64,000 nt of DNA from Bacillota bacterium (lineage in GTDB: Bacteria > Bacillota > DSM-12270 > Thermacetogeniales > Thermacetogeniaceae). The position numbers and the translations under genes are program-made. Shown in pieces: positions 16,316 through 25,640 of the stretch. Numbering within the stretch: the first letter of the stretch is position 1; each line of letters starts with the position of its first letter. The DNA lies in contig JABLXW010000013.1 of NCBI GenBank assembly GCA_013177945.1, forward strand, positions 62,001 to 126,000, in the 5' to 3' direction. The notes beneath the pieces were generated by a model. It saw nothing but the letters and a program-made list of their open reading frames with translations. It was not told the origin of the DNA and ran no database searches.

Positions 16316-16754
16316 GTTCATCGGTGAATACCACCACATCCTTGATGGAAAAGGACGGCTCATTCTTCCGGCAAAGTTTCGCATTCGCCTCGGAGATCGC
16401 TGCATCGCGACCCGGGGTCTGGATCACTGTCTTTTTATCTTCCCCCTGGAGGAGTGGCGCTCCCTTGAGCAGAGGCTGCGGAATCTTCCTTTGACCAAAC
16501 CCGAGGCAAGGGCCTTTTCCCGCTTCTTTTTTTCGGGAGCTACGGAATGCGAACTGGATGGGCAGGGGCGGATTCTGGTTCCTCCTTCGCTTCGCACCTA
16601 CGCGGGAATCAGCAAAGAAGTGGTCATTATTGGCGTTTCTACAAGGATCGAAATCTGGGCGAAAGAAAGCTGGCTGGAGTACTGCACGAAAGCGGAAGAA
16701 GCCTACGAGGAATTGGCGGAAAAGATGGGGGAGGGTGGCATGATTGGTGCCTGA
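16314..16754 (+). CDS. mraZ: Transcriptional regulator MraZ
   Basis: First gene of the dcw cluster; an AbrB-fold DNA-binding protein that represses the cluster. Two MraZ repeats are visible: residues 1-45 ([23 protein letters not shown]) and about 75-120 ([22 protein letters not shown]), each with the DxxGR core. The 146-residue length is typical. The GTG start directly overlaps the last operator repeat, so binding could also affect translation initiation. It overlaps rsmH by 8 bp. Confidence 0.95.
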   Translation: MFIGEYHHILDGKGRLILPAKFRIRLGDRCIATRGLDHCLFIFPLEEWRSLEQRLRNLPLTKPEARAFSRFFFSGATECELDGQGRILVPPSLRTYAGISKEVVIIGVSTRIEIWAKESWLEYCTKAEEAYEELAEKMGEGGMIGA

Positions 16755-17715
16755 GCTTGAGCACAAACCCGTCCTCCTGGCAGAGACCATGGAAATGCTC
16801 GCGGTGCAAGAGGCTGGGGTTTACGTTGACTGCACTCTGGGGTCAGGGGGGCACGCGCGGGAGATCCTTGCAAGGATGGGCCCCCGGGGGCGTTTGATCG
16901 GAATAGACAAGGACCAGAGTGCTTTGAGTCTGGCGCAGGAGGCGCTTGCCCCATTTCGCGACCAGGTTACTTTTGTCGCGCGGGATTTCCGGCATCTTCG
17001 AGATATTTTAACGGAACTGGGAATTTCCCGGGTTGACGGGATTCTATTTGACCTGGGAGTTTCCGCTTTCCAGGTGCTCGATCCCCAGCGGGGATTCAGT
17101 TACAGCCACGATGCCCCCTTAGACATGAGGATGGACCGGACGGCAAGCGTGACCGCATCAGATCTGGTAAATAATCTTGATGAAAAAGAGTTGGCCTCTT
17201 TAATTTTTCGCTACGGTGAGGAGAAGTGGGCGCGCAGGATTGCTTCTCTGATTGTCGCGCGCAGGAGAAAGGCTCCGATTACAACGACCGGCCAGCTTGT
17301 TGAGATTATTAAGGCCGCCATCCCTGCCCCCGCGCGCCGCAGGGGTCCCCACCCGGCCAAGCGCACCTTTCAGGCGCTTCGCATCGCCGTAAATGACGAG
17401 CTGGCCGGACTTGCCGAGGGCCTGCAGGCGGGGATTTCCTTTTTAGCTCCCGGAGGGCGGATCGTAGTTATTTCTTTTCACTCTCTGGAGGACCGGATCG
17501 TGAAAAACATTTTCCGGGACTATGCTTCTTCCTGTGTCTGCCGCGACCGCCGGGTGTGCACCTGCGGAAAGGGGATCTTGCGTATTTTAACCCGAAAACC
17601 TCTCACACCAACAAGCTGTGAAGTTAAACTCAACCCCAGGGCGCGGAGCGCGAAGCTGCGGGCGGCTGAAAGAATTGATTCTGCTGCGGGGTGTACTACC
17701 GGAAAAAAGAGGTGA
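16747..17715 (+). CDS. rsmH: 16S rRNA m4C1402 methyltransferase
   Basis: SAM-dependent enzyme that N4-methylates C1402 of 16S rRNA. Signatures are [11 protein letters not shown] at the start, the SAM-binding [34 protein letters not shown], the [16 protein letters not shown] motif and [13 protein letters not shown]. About 322 residues, typical. GTG 16747 is 8 bp after GGGGAGGGTGG; TTG 16744 is an alternative. The C-terminal region has a Cys-rich patch ([14 protein letters not shown]), common in Clostridia. Confidence 0.95.
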   Translation: MPELEHKPVLLAETMEMLAVQEAGVYVDCTLGSGGHAREILARMGPRGRLIGIDKDQSALSLAQEALAPFRDQVTFVARDFRHLRDILTELGISRVDGILFDLGVSAFQVLDPQRGFSYSHDAPLDMRMDRTASVTASDLVNNLDEKELASLIFRYGEEKWARRIASLIVARRRKAPITTTGQLVEIIKAAIPAPARRRGPHPAKRTFQALRIAVNDELAGLAEGLQAGISFLAPGGRIVVISFHSLEDRIVKNIFRDYASSCVCRDRRVCTCGKGILRILTRKPLTPTSCEVKLNPRARSAKLRAAERIDSAAGCTTGKKR

Positions 17716-17721
17716 ATAGAT

Positions 17722-18183
17722 TTGGTATTGGCAGAAAAGAGATCCTTGGCTTACTCCCCCGGGCCAGAGCCGGAAATCCGGCCTCAAAGAAAACCGTTTT
17801 TAAAATACGTCCAGGTAGCCGGCCTGATTTTGTCTCTTTTTGGTTTCGGTTTATTTTACACCTATAAACATACCAGGGTCATTGCCCTGGGGTACGAGAT
17901 CGAGAAGGCAAGGCAAAATATTGCTGCTTTGCAAAGGGAGAACGAGCGATTAGAATTAGAAATAGCGAAGCTTCAGAGGCCTGAACGTATTGAGGAGATC
18001 GCAAGAACGAAATTAGGAATGGAAGAGCCTGAAAAAGTCCTCCTTGCATCCCTTCCTCCGGAGCCAGAGCGTACTGAGGGTGCACTTCAGGCAACTGCTC
18101 AAAATCGGGAAAAGGGATGGAAAAGGATAATCCTCCTTGTGGCTTATCAGTTCACTGGTCGGGCCGAAGCTTCGCCCCGCTGA
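17722..18183 (+). CDS. ftsL: Cell division protein FtsL-like
   Basis: A bitopic membrane protein: basic cytoplasmic N-terminus (about 1-32), one transmembrane segment (about 33-53, VAGLILSLFGFGLFYTY), then an extracytoplasmic coiled coil (about 60-95, ALQRENERLELEIAKLQRPE) and the ARTKLGMEEPEK end typical of FtsL/DivIC septum proteins. It should form a complex with DivIB/FtsQ (present later in the cluster) and DivIC. TTG start after GAGGTGA. Identity rests on position between rsmH and the PBP gene plus topology. Confidence 0.85.
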   Translation: MVLAEKRSLAYSPGPEPEIRPQRKPFLKYVQVAGLILSLFGFGLFYTYKHTRVIALGYEIEKARQNIAALQRENERLELEIAKLQRPERIEEIARTKLGMEEPEKVLLASLPPEPERTEGALQATAQNREKGWKRIILLVAYQFTGRAEASPR

Positions 18184-18198
18184 CGGGGTGAAAGTTGC

Positions 18199-20334
18199 TT
18201 GCCGAAAAGAAACATCGAAGTTCGGAAAAGGGTCACCGTTCTCTTTTTTGGCATCATGGCCGTTTTTTTTCTCCTGGTGCTGCGTTTGGCCTGGCTGCAG
18301 CTGGTGCGGGGGACCTGGTACCAGCAGCAGGCCCTCCGGAACCGGATCCGGGAGGTTGTGGTTGAACCCAAGCGGGGAGTGATTTACGACCGCAAGGGAA
18401 ATGAACTCGCCGTCAGCATCAGCGCAGACGCGGTTTACGGAATTCCCGCCGAGGTGAAGCAGTCGGGAAAAGCTGCCTGGATCGCCCGGAAAGTGGCAGA
18501 GATCCTTAACATGAAGGAAAGCGAGGTTTACGAGCGCCTTACCAGGAACCAGCACTCGGTATGGGTTAAATTCAAGGTGGAGCCGGAGCAGGCGCGGGCC
18601 CTGCGGCGGTTGCGTTTGCCTGGAATTGGAATCGTTCCCAAGCCCCAGCGTTTTTATCCAAAGAAGAATCTTGCCGCTCATGTTCTGGGAATTGCCGGGG
18701 ATTATAACCAGGGGCTGGAGGGGATTGAAGTGGCTTATGATCGAGAACTTTCCGGAATTCCGGGCCGCCTGCTGGTGGAGTACGACGCTGCAGGCCGGGA
18801 AATTCCCGAATCTACCCATAAATTTATTGAACCCGAGCAGGGTTTAAACCTTGTTCTCACCATTGACCAGACGATTCAATATTTCGCCGAACGGGAACTG
18901 GAAAAGGTGGTTCGGGAGCGCCGCCCGAAAAGCGCCACCATCATTGTGATGGACCCCCGGACAGGGGAAATTCTTGCCCTGGCCAACAGGCCCGATTTCG
19001 ATCCCAACGAATATCACAAGTATCCTGCCCAGGCCCGGAGAAATATCGCCATTTCGAACAGCTACGAGCCCGGTTCTACCTTTAAGGTTGTGACCCTTGC
19101 GGCAGCTCTCGAGGAGGGTCTGGTCAGCAGAAATGACCGTTTTTTCGATCCGGGTTATATTAAAGTGGGGGACCGGATTATGCACTGCTGGCTCCCAGGT
19201 GGGCACGGGAGCGAATCCCTCGCGGAAGTTGTTCAGAATTCGTGCAACCCCGGGTTTATCTCGATCGGTCTCAGGGTGGGAACGGAAAAGTTTTATAAGT
19301 ACATAAAGGCCTTTGGGTTTGGCCAGCCGCTCGGGATCGATTTGCCCGGCGAGGCGGCGGGGATACTCATGCCCCAAAAGAATGTCAAGCAGGTGGATCT
19401 GGCCAGCATGTCGATCGGCCAGGCAAATGCCGTAACCCCTTTGCAGTTGATATCCGCGTTTGCGGCGATTGCCAACGGGGGGAAGCTGATGAGGCCCCAT
19501 CTGGTCAAGGAATTGCGGAACAGCAAGGGCGAGGTAGTCAAGCGTTTTCAGCCCCAGGTGATTCGCCAGGTAATTTCAGCAGAAACCGCCCGCGAAATGC
19601 AGGATCTGCTGGAAAAAGTGGTTTCCAACGGTACAGGCCGCAATGCTTATATTGAGGGTTACTCGGTTGCCGGAAAGACCGGTACTGCACAAAAACCAGC
19701 CCCTGGAGGAGGTTATTCTCAAACAGACTACGTGGCATCCTTTGTAGGTTTTGCCCCGGTTGATGATCCCCGCCTTGCTGTTTTAGTGGTGGTTGACACT
19801 CCGCAGGGTTACCCCTATTACGGAGGCACCGTCGCGGCCCCGATTTTCCGTGAAGTTGTCCGGGACAGTTTGCGCTATTTAGGGGTGCCGTTCCGCTATC
19901 AATCAAAAGAACCTGCTCCAGGCGAAGAGATGGCGGTTGTTCCCCCGGTTGTCAATTTGCCTGTTGAGGAAGCGGAAAGGGTTTTGAATGAGGCGGGCCT
20001 TGAAGGGGTGCGCGTCGGTCAGGGTAATCTGGTCTACCGGCAGGTGCCTGTAGACGGCGTAAAGATGAAGAAGGGGAGCAGGGTTCTCCTCGATCTGGAA
20101 CAACCCCCCCAGGACTCCGGGCAGGAACTGGTTGTTCCCGACTTAAAAGGGAAAAGCCTCCGGGAGGCAGCCGAACTTTTAGGAATGATGAACCTTGTTC
20201 TGGTTTTTGAAGGAGAACCTTTTCCAACAGGAATAGCCGAGGAGCAGGAGCCGCCTGCCGGAGTCAAGGTTCCGCCGGGGAGCAGAGTCAGGGTCAGGTT
20301 TCGCCCCCCTTCGGTATCGGGTCCGGGTCCTTAA
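18199..20334 (+). CDS. spoVD: Penicillin-binding protein, SpoVD/Pbp2B type (FtsI class B)
   Basis: Class B transpeptidase of 711 residues: N-terminal membrane anchor (about 14-34), PBP dimerisation domain (about 55-205), transpeptidase domain with active-site Ser293 in STFK (293-296), SCN in QNSCNPGF and KTG at 493-495, then two C-terminal PASTA domains (about 575-640 and 645-705). PASTA repeats plus this location fit SpoVD or PBP2B; it may do both division and spore-cortex work. TTG start 8 bp after GGGGTGA. Confidence 0.93.
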   Translation: MPKRNIEVRKRVTVLFFGIMAVFFLLVLRLAWLQLVRGTWYQQQALRNRIREVVVEPKRGVIYDRKGNELAVSISADAVYGIPAEVKQSGKAAWIARKVAEILNMKESEVYERLTRNQHSVWVKFKVEPEQARALRRLRLPGIGIVPKPQRFYPKKNLAAHVLGIAGDYNQGLEGIEVAYDRELSGIPGRLLVEYDAAGREIPESTHKFIEPEQGLNLVLTIDQTIQYFAERELEKVVRERRPKSATIIVMDPRTGEILALANRPDFDPNEYHKYPAQARRNIAISNSYEPGSTFKVVTLAAALEEGLVSRNDRFFDPGYIKVGDRIMHCWLPGGHGSESLAEVVQNSCNPGFISIGLRVGTEKFYKYIKAFGFGQPLGIDLPGEAAGILMPQKNVKQVDLASMSIGQANAVTPLQLISAFAAIANGGKLMRPHLVKELRNSKGEVVKRFQPQVIRQVISAETAREMQDLLEKVVSNGTGRNAYIEGYSVAGKTGTAQKPAPGGGYSQTDYVASFVGFAPVDDPRLAVLVVVDTPQGYPYYGGTVAAPIFREVVRDSLRYLGVPFRYQSKEPAPGEEMAVVPPVVNLPVEEAERVLNEAGLEGVRVGQGNLVYRQVPVDGVKMKKGSRVLLDLEQPPQDSGQELVVPDLKGKSLREAAELLGMMNLVLVFEGEPFPTGIAEEQEPPAGVKVPPGSRVRVRFRPPSVSGPGP

Positions 20335-20401
20335 CTAAGCCAGGGAAATTTTGGATAAAATAGAAATGAAAACTGTGGCAGGAAAACTGGGAGATGGTTG
20401 A

Positions 20402-21889
20402 ATGGGAGTTACCTTTCAGGATCTGCTTCAGGGGATTGAAATTGCGGCTGCCAGGGGTTTGGAGACTCCTGTGGAAGGAATTCACTACGATTCCCGTCAG
20501 GTAAAACCTGGTTTTATCTTTGTGGCGATTAAAGGATTCCGCACCGACGGCCATTTCTATCTTGACGAGGCCGTGGCGCGGGGCGCCGTCGGGCTGGTTG
20601 TTGAAAGGGAGGTTCCGGTGCCGCCCGGGGCCGCCTGGGCGCGCGTCAGGGACACGCGGCGCGCCCTGGCTTCTCTTGCTGCGAATTTTTACGGGCATCC
20701 CAGCCGGGAACTTACCCTTATCGGAGTGACCGGAACAAACGGAAAGACAACCACAACCCATTTGATCGAGGCGGTTTTGCGTGCGAAAGGGATTAAGACG
20801 GGGCTGATCGGAACGGTTTGGAATAAAATAGGTGAGAAGGAACTGCCGGTTCTTCATACAACTCCCGAATCCCTGGAACTTCAATCTTTGCTCCGGGAAA
20901 TGGTTGGTGCAGGCGTCGCGGCAGTTGCAATGGAGGTTTCTTCCCACGGCCTTTTTTTAAAGCGGGTGGCAGAATGCGAGTTTGACGCCGCCGTTTTTAC
21001 AAATTTAACCCGGGATCACCTCGACTTTCACAAAAACCTGGATGAGTATCTGGCGGCAAAAATGCTTCTTTTTACAGGGCTCGGAAAAAACCGGACCAAA
21101 AAGCGGCCCTGTTATGCAGTTGTCAACATTGACGATCCTGCAGGCAGGGAAATCGCGCGCAGCGTTGACCTGCCTGTAATCACTTACGGAATTCGGGAGA
21201 ATGCCGGCGTGAGGGCGGAAAAGGTCAACTTATCGGCAAGAGGAACTGAATTTACTGTAAGATACCAGAAAGAGGAAATACCCTTCTTCCTCTCGCTTCC
21301 GGGGGAGTTTAATGTTTATAATGGTCTTGCGGCAATCTGTGTTGGTCTTCAGGAGGGTGTTGAGGTATCATTTTTGCAGGAGACGCTTCAGAAGGCGAAA
21401 GGAGCCCCTGGACGTTTTGAGGTGGTGGAGCAGGGTCAGGACTTCACGGTAGTCGTCGACTATGCCCATACTCCCGATGGGCTGGAGAATGTCCTGCGCA
21501 CCGCCCGTGCCCTTACCCAAGGCAGGATCATTACTGTATTCGGCTGCGGGGGGGACCGGGACCCCGGTAAAAGACCGCTGATGGGGAGGATTTCAGGTGA
21601 GCTGAGCGATTTTACAATTATCACCTCGGATAACCCCCGCAGTGAAGACCCTGTCCAGATCCTGGCTCAAATTGAAGCCGGGATCAAGCAGATACCGAAT
21701 GCCAGGTATCTGGTGATCGAAGACCGCTATGAGGCAATCCGGGCCGCCTTGCATCACGCCCGCGCCGGTGATTTTGTGATCATTGCAGGGAAGGGGCACG
21801 AAGACTACCAGATCATCGGCGAGAAGGTGGTGCCCTTTAGCGATCGCTCTGTAGCCCGGGAAATTATCGCAAAGGAGATTTTAAGTTAG
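20402..21889 (+). CDS. murE: UDP-MurNAc-tripeptide synthetase (meso-DAP adding)
   Basis: Cytoplasmic Mur ligase adding the third stem-peptide residue. The ATP-binding VTGTNGKTTTTHL, the VSSHGL motif and the C-terminal domain with GCGGDRD are present. The DNPRSEDP motif carries the Arg that recognises meso-diaminopimelate, so this cell wall is DAP-type rather than Lys-type. 495 residues. The 67-bp gap before it is the largest in the early dcw cluster. Confidence 0.96.
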   Translation: MGVTFQDLLQGIEIAAARGLETPVEGIHYDSRQVKPGFIFVAIKGFRTDGHFYLDEAVARGAVGLVVEREVPVPPGAAWARVRDTRRALASLAANFYGHPSRELTLIGVTGTNGKTTTTHLIEAVLRAKGIKTGLIGTVWNKIGEKELPVLHTTPESLELQSLLREMVGAGVAAVAMEVSSHGLFLKRVAECEFDAAVFTNLTRDHLDFHKNLDEYLAAKMLLFTGLGKNRTKKRPCYAVVNIDDPAGREIARSVDLPVITYGIRENAGVRAEKVNLSARGTEFTVRYQKEEIPFFLSLPGEFNVYNGLAAICVGLQEGVEVSFLQETLQKAKGAPGRFEVVEQGQDFTVVVDYAHTPDGLENVLRTARALTQGRIITVFGCGGDRDPGKRPLMGRISGELSDFTIITSDNPRSEDPVQILAQIEAGIKQIPNARYLVIEDRYEAIRAALHHARAGDFVIIAGKGHEDYQIIGEKVVPFSDRSVAREIIAKEILS

Positions 21890-21892
21890 GAA

Positions 21893-23287
21893 ATGGAGCC
21901 GCTTCGAATTGCCGAAGTTGTACGTGCTGTTAAGGGGCAGCTTGTTCAGGGAAATCCGGAAACGGTAGTAACCGGTATTGCCACGGATAGCCGGAGCGTG
22001 CAGGCGGGGCAGCTGTTTTTTGCTTTTCCGGGGAGCCGGGTGGACGGACATTCCTTCGTTGAGGATGCCCTGAGGAGCGGCGCCTCCGGAGCGGTGATTT
22101 CGAAGTCTGTTAAGGCTGCTGCCGACAAGCCCCTGGTCCTGGTTCCTGACACCTTTCAGGCCCTCCGGGATCTTGCCCAGCATTACCGGTCCCTTTTTCA
22201 GATCCCGGTAATTGCGGTAACCGGGAGCACCGGCAAGACAACCACCAAGGATTTAATTGCTGGAGTCCTCGCAACCCGCTTTTCTGTCTTAAAAACCGAA
22301 GGAAATCAGAACAACGAAATCGGGGTCCCTTTAACGATTTTACGTATTGAGCAGCCACACAATGCCGTGGTTCTGGAAATGGCGATGCGCGGGCGGGGAG
22401 AAATCGCCGAGCTTTGCCGGATTGCCCGGCCCCAGGTAGGAGTTATTACAAATATCGGAAAAACACACCTGGAAAGGCTTGGCACCCAGGCGGCGGTTGC
22501 CGAGGCCAAGGGGGAGCTCCTTGCGGCACTTCCCCCTGGGGGCTGCGCCGTCCTGAACGGGCAGGACCCCTGGCAGCTGACCCTGGCCCGGCGCTTTCGG
22601 GGAGATATCATTTTCTACGGCGTGGGAAAGGATTTTCCCGTTTGCGCCCTGGATATCAGGCTGCGCGGCCTGGAGGGGACGGAATTTCTTCTGCGGACCC
22701 CCCGCGGGGAAAACGTTTGCTTTCTTCCCCTTCCGGGCCGGCATAACGTTCTCAACGCCCTGGCAGCGGCAGCGGTGGGCCACCGGTTTGGCTTGACACC
22801 CGGGGAGATCAGCAGGGGTTTGGCGTCTGCTGCAGGAACCCGGATGCGGTTCGAGGTCAAAGAAGGCGCAAGAGGAAGCAAAATTATCGATGACACCTAC
22901 AATGCCAGTCCGGCTTCTGTAATTGCGGCCTTGCAATTGCTCGCCGGGGTTCCCTGCAGGGGGCGGACCATTGCGGTTCTCGGTGATATGTATGAGTTGG
23001 GCTGGTATACAGTCCAGGGGCACCGGGAAGTGGGGAGGGTTGCCGGAGAATTGAAGCTGGACTGCCTGTGTACGGTAGGGGAATTAGCCAGGGAGATCGC
23101 CTGCGGGGCCCGGGAAGCGGGGATGGACCGGGAGAAAGTAAAAGTCTTCCTGGATAAGATGGAGGCGCTGGCCTTTCTCAGAGAATTTCTGGAACCGGGA
23201 GATCTTGTGCTTGTCAAAGGGTCCCGCGCTCTCAAAATGGAAGAAATTGTTGCAGGCCTCTGTGACCGGGTGATCTCCCATGGATGA
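21893..23287 (+). CDS. murF: UDP-MurNAc-tripeptide--D-Ala-D-Ala ligase
   Basis: Adds D-Ala-D-Ala to complete the pentapeptide. It has the N-terminal substrate domain (TDSRSVQAGQLFFAF), the P-loop VTGSTGKTTTKDL, the NQNNEIGVPLT motif and the C-terminal DDTYNASPASV signature of MurF. 464 residues. It starts 3 bp after murE and overlaps mraY by 8 bp, so translation is tightly coupled. Confidence 0.96.
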   Translation: MEPLRIAEVVRAVKGQLVQGNPETVVTGIATDSRSVQAGQLFFAFPGSRVDGHSFVEDALRSGASGAVISKSVKAAADKPLVLVPDTFQALRDLAQHYRSLFQIPVIAVTGSTGKTTTKDLIAGVLATRFSVLKTEGNQNNEIGVPLTILRIEQPHNAVVLEMAMRGRGEIAELCRIARPQVGVITNIGKTHLERLGTQAAVAEAKGELLAALPPGGCAVLNGQDPWQLTLARRFRGDIIFYGVGKDFPVCALDIRLRGLEGTEFLLRTPRGENVCFLPLPGRHNVLNALAAAAVGHRFGLTPGEISRGLASAAGTRMRFEVKEGARGSKIIDDTYNASPASVIAALQLLAGVPCRGRTIAVLGDMYELGWYTVQGHREVGRVAGELKLDCLCTVGELAREIACGAREAGMDREKVKVFLDKMEALAFLREFLEPGDLVLVKGSRALKMEEIVAGLCDRVISHG

Positions 23288-24257
23288 AATTTTCCAGGCC
23301 GGAATCGCCTTCGGGATCAGTTTGATTATCACCTTGCTTTTGGGGCCCTTTTTTATCCCCCTCCTCTACCGTCTGAATTTCGGCCAGGAGATCAGGAATG
23401 ACGGCCCCCGCTCTCACCTGCAAAAACGCGGCACCGCCACAATGGGAGGCTTCATGATTCTTACCGGGACGGCCCTGGCCAGTTTTCTCGTTGCCGGCTA
23501 TGCTCCCCAGAACCTTCTTTTGCTGGGGGTTATGTTTGGATGTGGTTTGCTGGGGTTTGCAGACGATTTTTTAAAAGTAGTGCTCAGACGGCCGCTGGGC
23601 TTAAAGGCCCGCATGAAAATTTCAGGCCAGTTAATCCTCGGTTTTTTACTGGCCTGGGGTGCGCTTTTGCTCCAGAGAGGCACTTCGCTTCTGCTCCCCC
23701 TGGCGGGGCTTACCCTGGACCTCAAACTTTTTTATATCTTCTTCGTGGTCCTGGTTTTGGTGGCAACCACAAACGCCGTCAACCTAACCGACGGGCTCGA
23801 CGGCCTGGCCGGCGGCTTGATTGTGATTGCAGGCCTGGCGTACATGATAATTGCCTGGATGACCGGGCAAAATCAGGCTGCTGTTTTTGCAGCTGCTTTA
23901 GCAGGGAGTTGCCTGGGTTTTCTCCGCTATAATTTTCATCCCGCCCGGGTTTTTATGGGGGATACCGGTTCCCTGGCTTTGGGAGGAGGTCTTGCCGGGC
24001 TTGCCGTTCTTACTCGTTCTGAACTGGTCCTGGTCATCATCGGAGGGGTGTTTGTTCTGGAGGCTCTTTCCGTAATTATTCAGGTTGTCTCTTTCCGGTG
24101 CACGGGAAGGCGGGTTTTTCGGATGAGTCCGCTCCATCACCACTTTGAGTTAAAGGGGTGGCCCGAGGTTAAGGTGGTCTACTTTTTCTGGCTGCTTGGT
24201 TTGTGTTTCGCAATTGTGGGGCTGCTGGCAATGCAGGGAATGGGCAGGAGTGTTTGA
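23280..24257 (+). CDS. mraY: Phospho-MurNAc-pentapeptide-transferase (lipid I synthase)
   Basis: Integral membrane enzyme that transfers phospho-MurNAc-pentapeptide to undecaprenyl phosphate. About ten transmembrane segments; signatures HLQKRGTATMGGFMI, the catalytic FADDFLK aspartates, NAVNLTDGLDGLAGG, FMGDTGSLALGG and the C-terminal MSPLHHHFELKGWPE. 325 residues, standard. The start lies inside the end of murF. Confidence 0.96.
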   Translation: MDEIFQAGIAFGISLIITLLLGPFFIPLLYRLNFGQEIRNDGPRSHLQKRGTATMGGFMILTGTALASFLVAGYAPQNLLLLGVMFGCGLLGFADDFLKVVLRRPLGLKARMKISGQLILGFLLAWGALLLQRGTSLLLPLAGLTLDLKLFYIFFVVLVLVATTNAVNLTDGLDGLAGGLIVIAGLAYMIIAWMTGQNQAAVFAAALAGSCLGFLRYNFHPARVFMGDTGSLALGGGLAGLAVLTRSELVLVIIGGVFVLEALSVIIQVVSFRCTGRRVFRMSPLHHHFELKGWPEVKVVYFFWLLGLCFAIVGLLAMQGMGRSV

Positions 24258-24260
24258 AAA

Positions 24261-25628
24261 ATGCTTGATCTGAGGCAGAAAAAGGTTCTTGTAATCGGGA
24301 TGGCGCGAAGCGGGCAGGCCGCCCTCCGCTTTTTGGCAGGCTCAGGAGCCCGGGTGACCGCGGCCGACCTCAAGCGCGAGGAGGAGCTGGGAAAAGAATT
24401 TCAGGAACTGAAAAAGCTCCCCGCAACCTTTGTAACCGGGGGTTACCCCCCGGTAAGGCCTGGCGAGTACGATTTGATCATTGTCAGCCCTGGCGTTCCC
24501 CCGACGATTCCTCCTGTTAAAAGGGCCAGGGATTTCGGCATCCCTGTTTGGAGCGAACTGGAACTGGCGGCGCGGTTTATCAAGCAACCGATCATTGCTG
24601 TGACAGGCACAAACGGAAAAACGACCACAACCTCGCTTTTAGGGTTTATTTTTCAAAAGGCCGGAATCAGGTGTGTTGTTGCAGGCAACATTGGGGTCCC
24701 TTTGATTCAGGAAGTTGAAAGGATTAATAAGAGCGGGGAGCATGTTGCTTACTGGATTGTAGAGGTAAGTTCCTTTCAACTGGAACTTATTGCTGCTTTC
24801 CGGCCGTGGATCGCAGTTTTTTTAAATTTGACTCCCGATCACCTTGACAGGCACGGCACCCTGGAGAACTACGGCAAAATCAAGGCCCGGATCTTCGAAA
24901 ACCAGGGTCCCGGTGATTTTGCGGTGCTCAACCGGGATGACCCCTGGCTTGCGAAAATGCCCTCCCGCCTGAAGAGTCAGGTTTACTGGTTTTCCCGGCT
25001 GGGGATTCCAAATCAGGGAATCGGAAGGGAGGGTGACCGGATTGTTTTTGCCCGTCAGGGTGAAAAGGAGATTTTATGCACCACCCGGGATATCAGTTTG
25101 CCGGGGCCCCACAATCTGGAAAACGCCCTTGCGGCAGCTGCAGCCTCCCTTTTGGCGGGAGTGGAAAAGGAAGCGGTGGTTCAGGCCCTTTCCACCTTCC
25201 CCGGTGTCCCTCACCGTTTGGAACTCGTGCGAATTGTTAACAGGGTAAAGTATATCAACGATTCAAAAGGCACCAACCCGGAATCGGTTTTGAAAGCCCT
25301 TGATGCTTACCAGGAGCCGATCATCCTGATCGCCGGGGGAAAGAACAAGGGGAGCGACTTTCGCCTTCTTGCCGAAAAAATTCAAGAGAGGGTAAAGGCT
25401 CTTATTTTACTCGGCGAAGCAGCCCCTTTAATCCGGGAGGCGGTTCGTGCGACCGGATTTAGCCAGATCCGGGAGGCTGCCTCCCTTGCTGAAGCGGTTC
25501 GGATCGCCCACAGTTTCGCGCGGCCTGGCGATGTGGTTCTTCTTTCTCCTGCCTGCGCCAGCTGGGATATGTTTCGGGATTTTGAAGAAAGAGGCGACCT
25601 CTTCCGGCAGCTGGTGGCGCAACTTTAA
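24261..25628 (+). CDS. murD: UDP-MurNAc-L-Ala--D-Glu ligase
   Basis: Adds D-Glu to UDP-MurNAc-L-Ala. Rossmann-like N-terminal domain (KVLVIGMARSGQAALRFL), P-loop VTGTNGKTTTTSL, VEVSSFQLE, NLTPDHLDRHG and the C-terminal NDSKGTNPESVLKAL. 455 residues. It starts 3 bp after mraY. Confidence 0.96.
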   Translation: MLDLRQKKVLVIGMARSGQAALRFLAGSGARVTAADLKREEELGKEFQELKKLPATFVTGGYPPVRPGEYDLIIVSPGVPPTIPPVKRARDFGIPVWSELELAARFIKQPIIAVTGTNGKTTTTSLLGFIFQKAGIRCVVAGNIGVPLIQEVERINKSGEHVAYWIVEVSSFQLELIAAFRPWIAVFLNLTPDHLDRHGTLENYGKIKARIFENQGPGDFAVLNRDDPWLAKMPSRLKSQVYWFSRLGIPNQGIGREGDRIVFARQGEKEILCTTRDISLPGPHNLENALAAAAASLLAGVEKEAVVQALSTFPGVPHRLELVRIVNRVKYINDSKGTNPESVLKALDAYQEPIILIAGGKNKGSDFRLLAEKIQERVKALILLGEAAPLIREAVRATGFSQIREAASLAEAVRIAHSFARPGDVVLLSPACASWDMFRDFEERGDLFRQLVAQL

Positions 25629-25640
25629 GGGGGGGATGAG

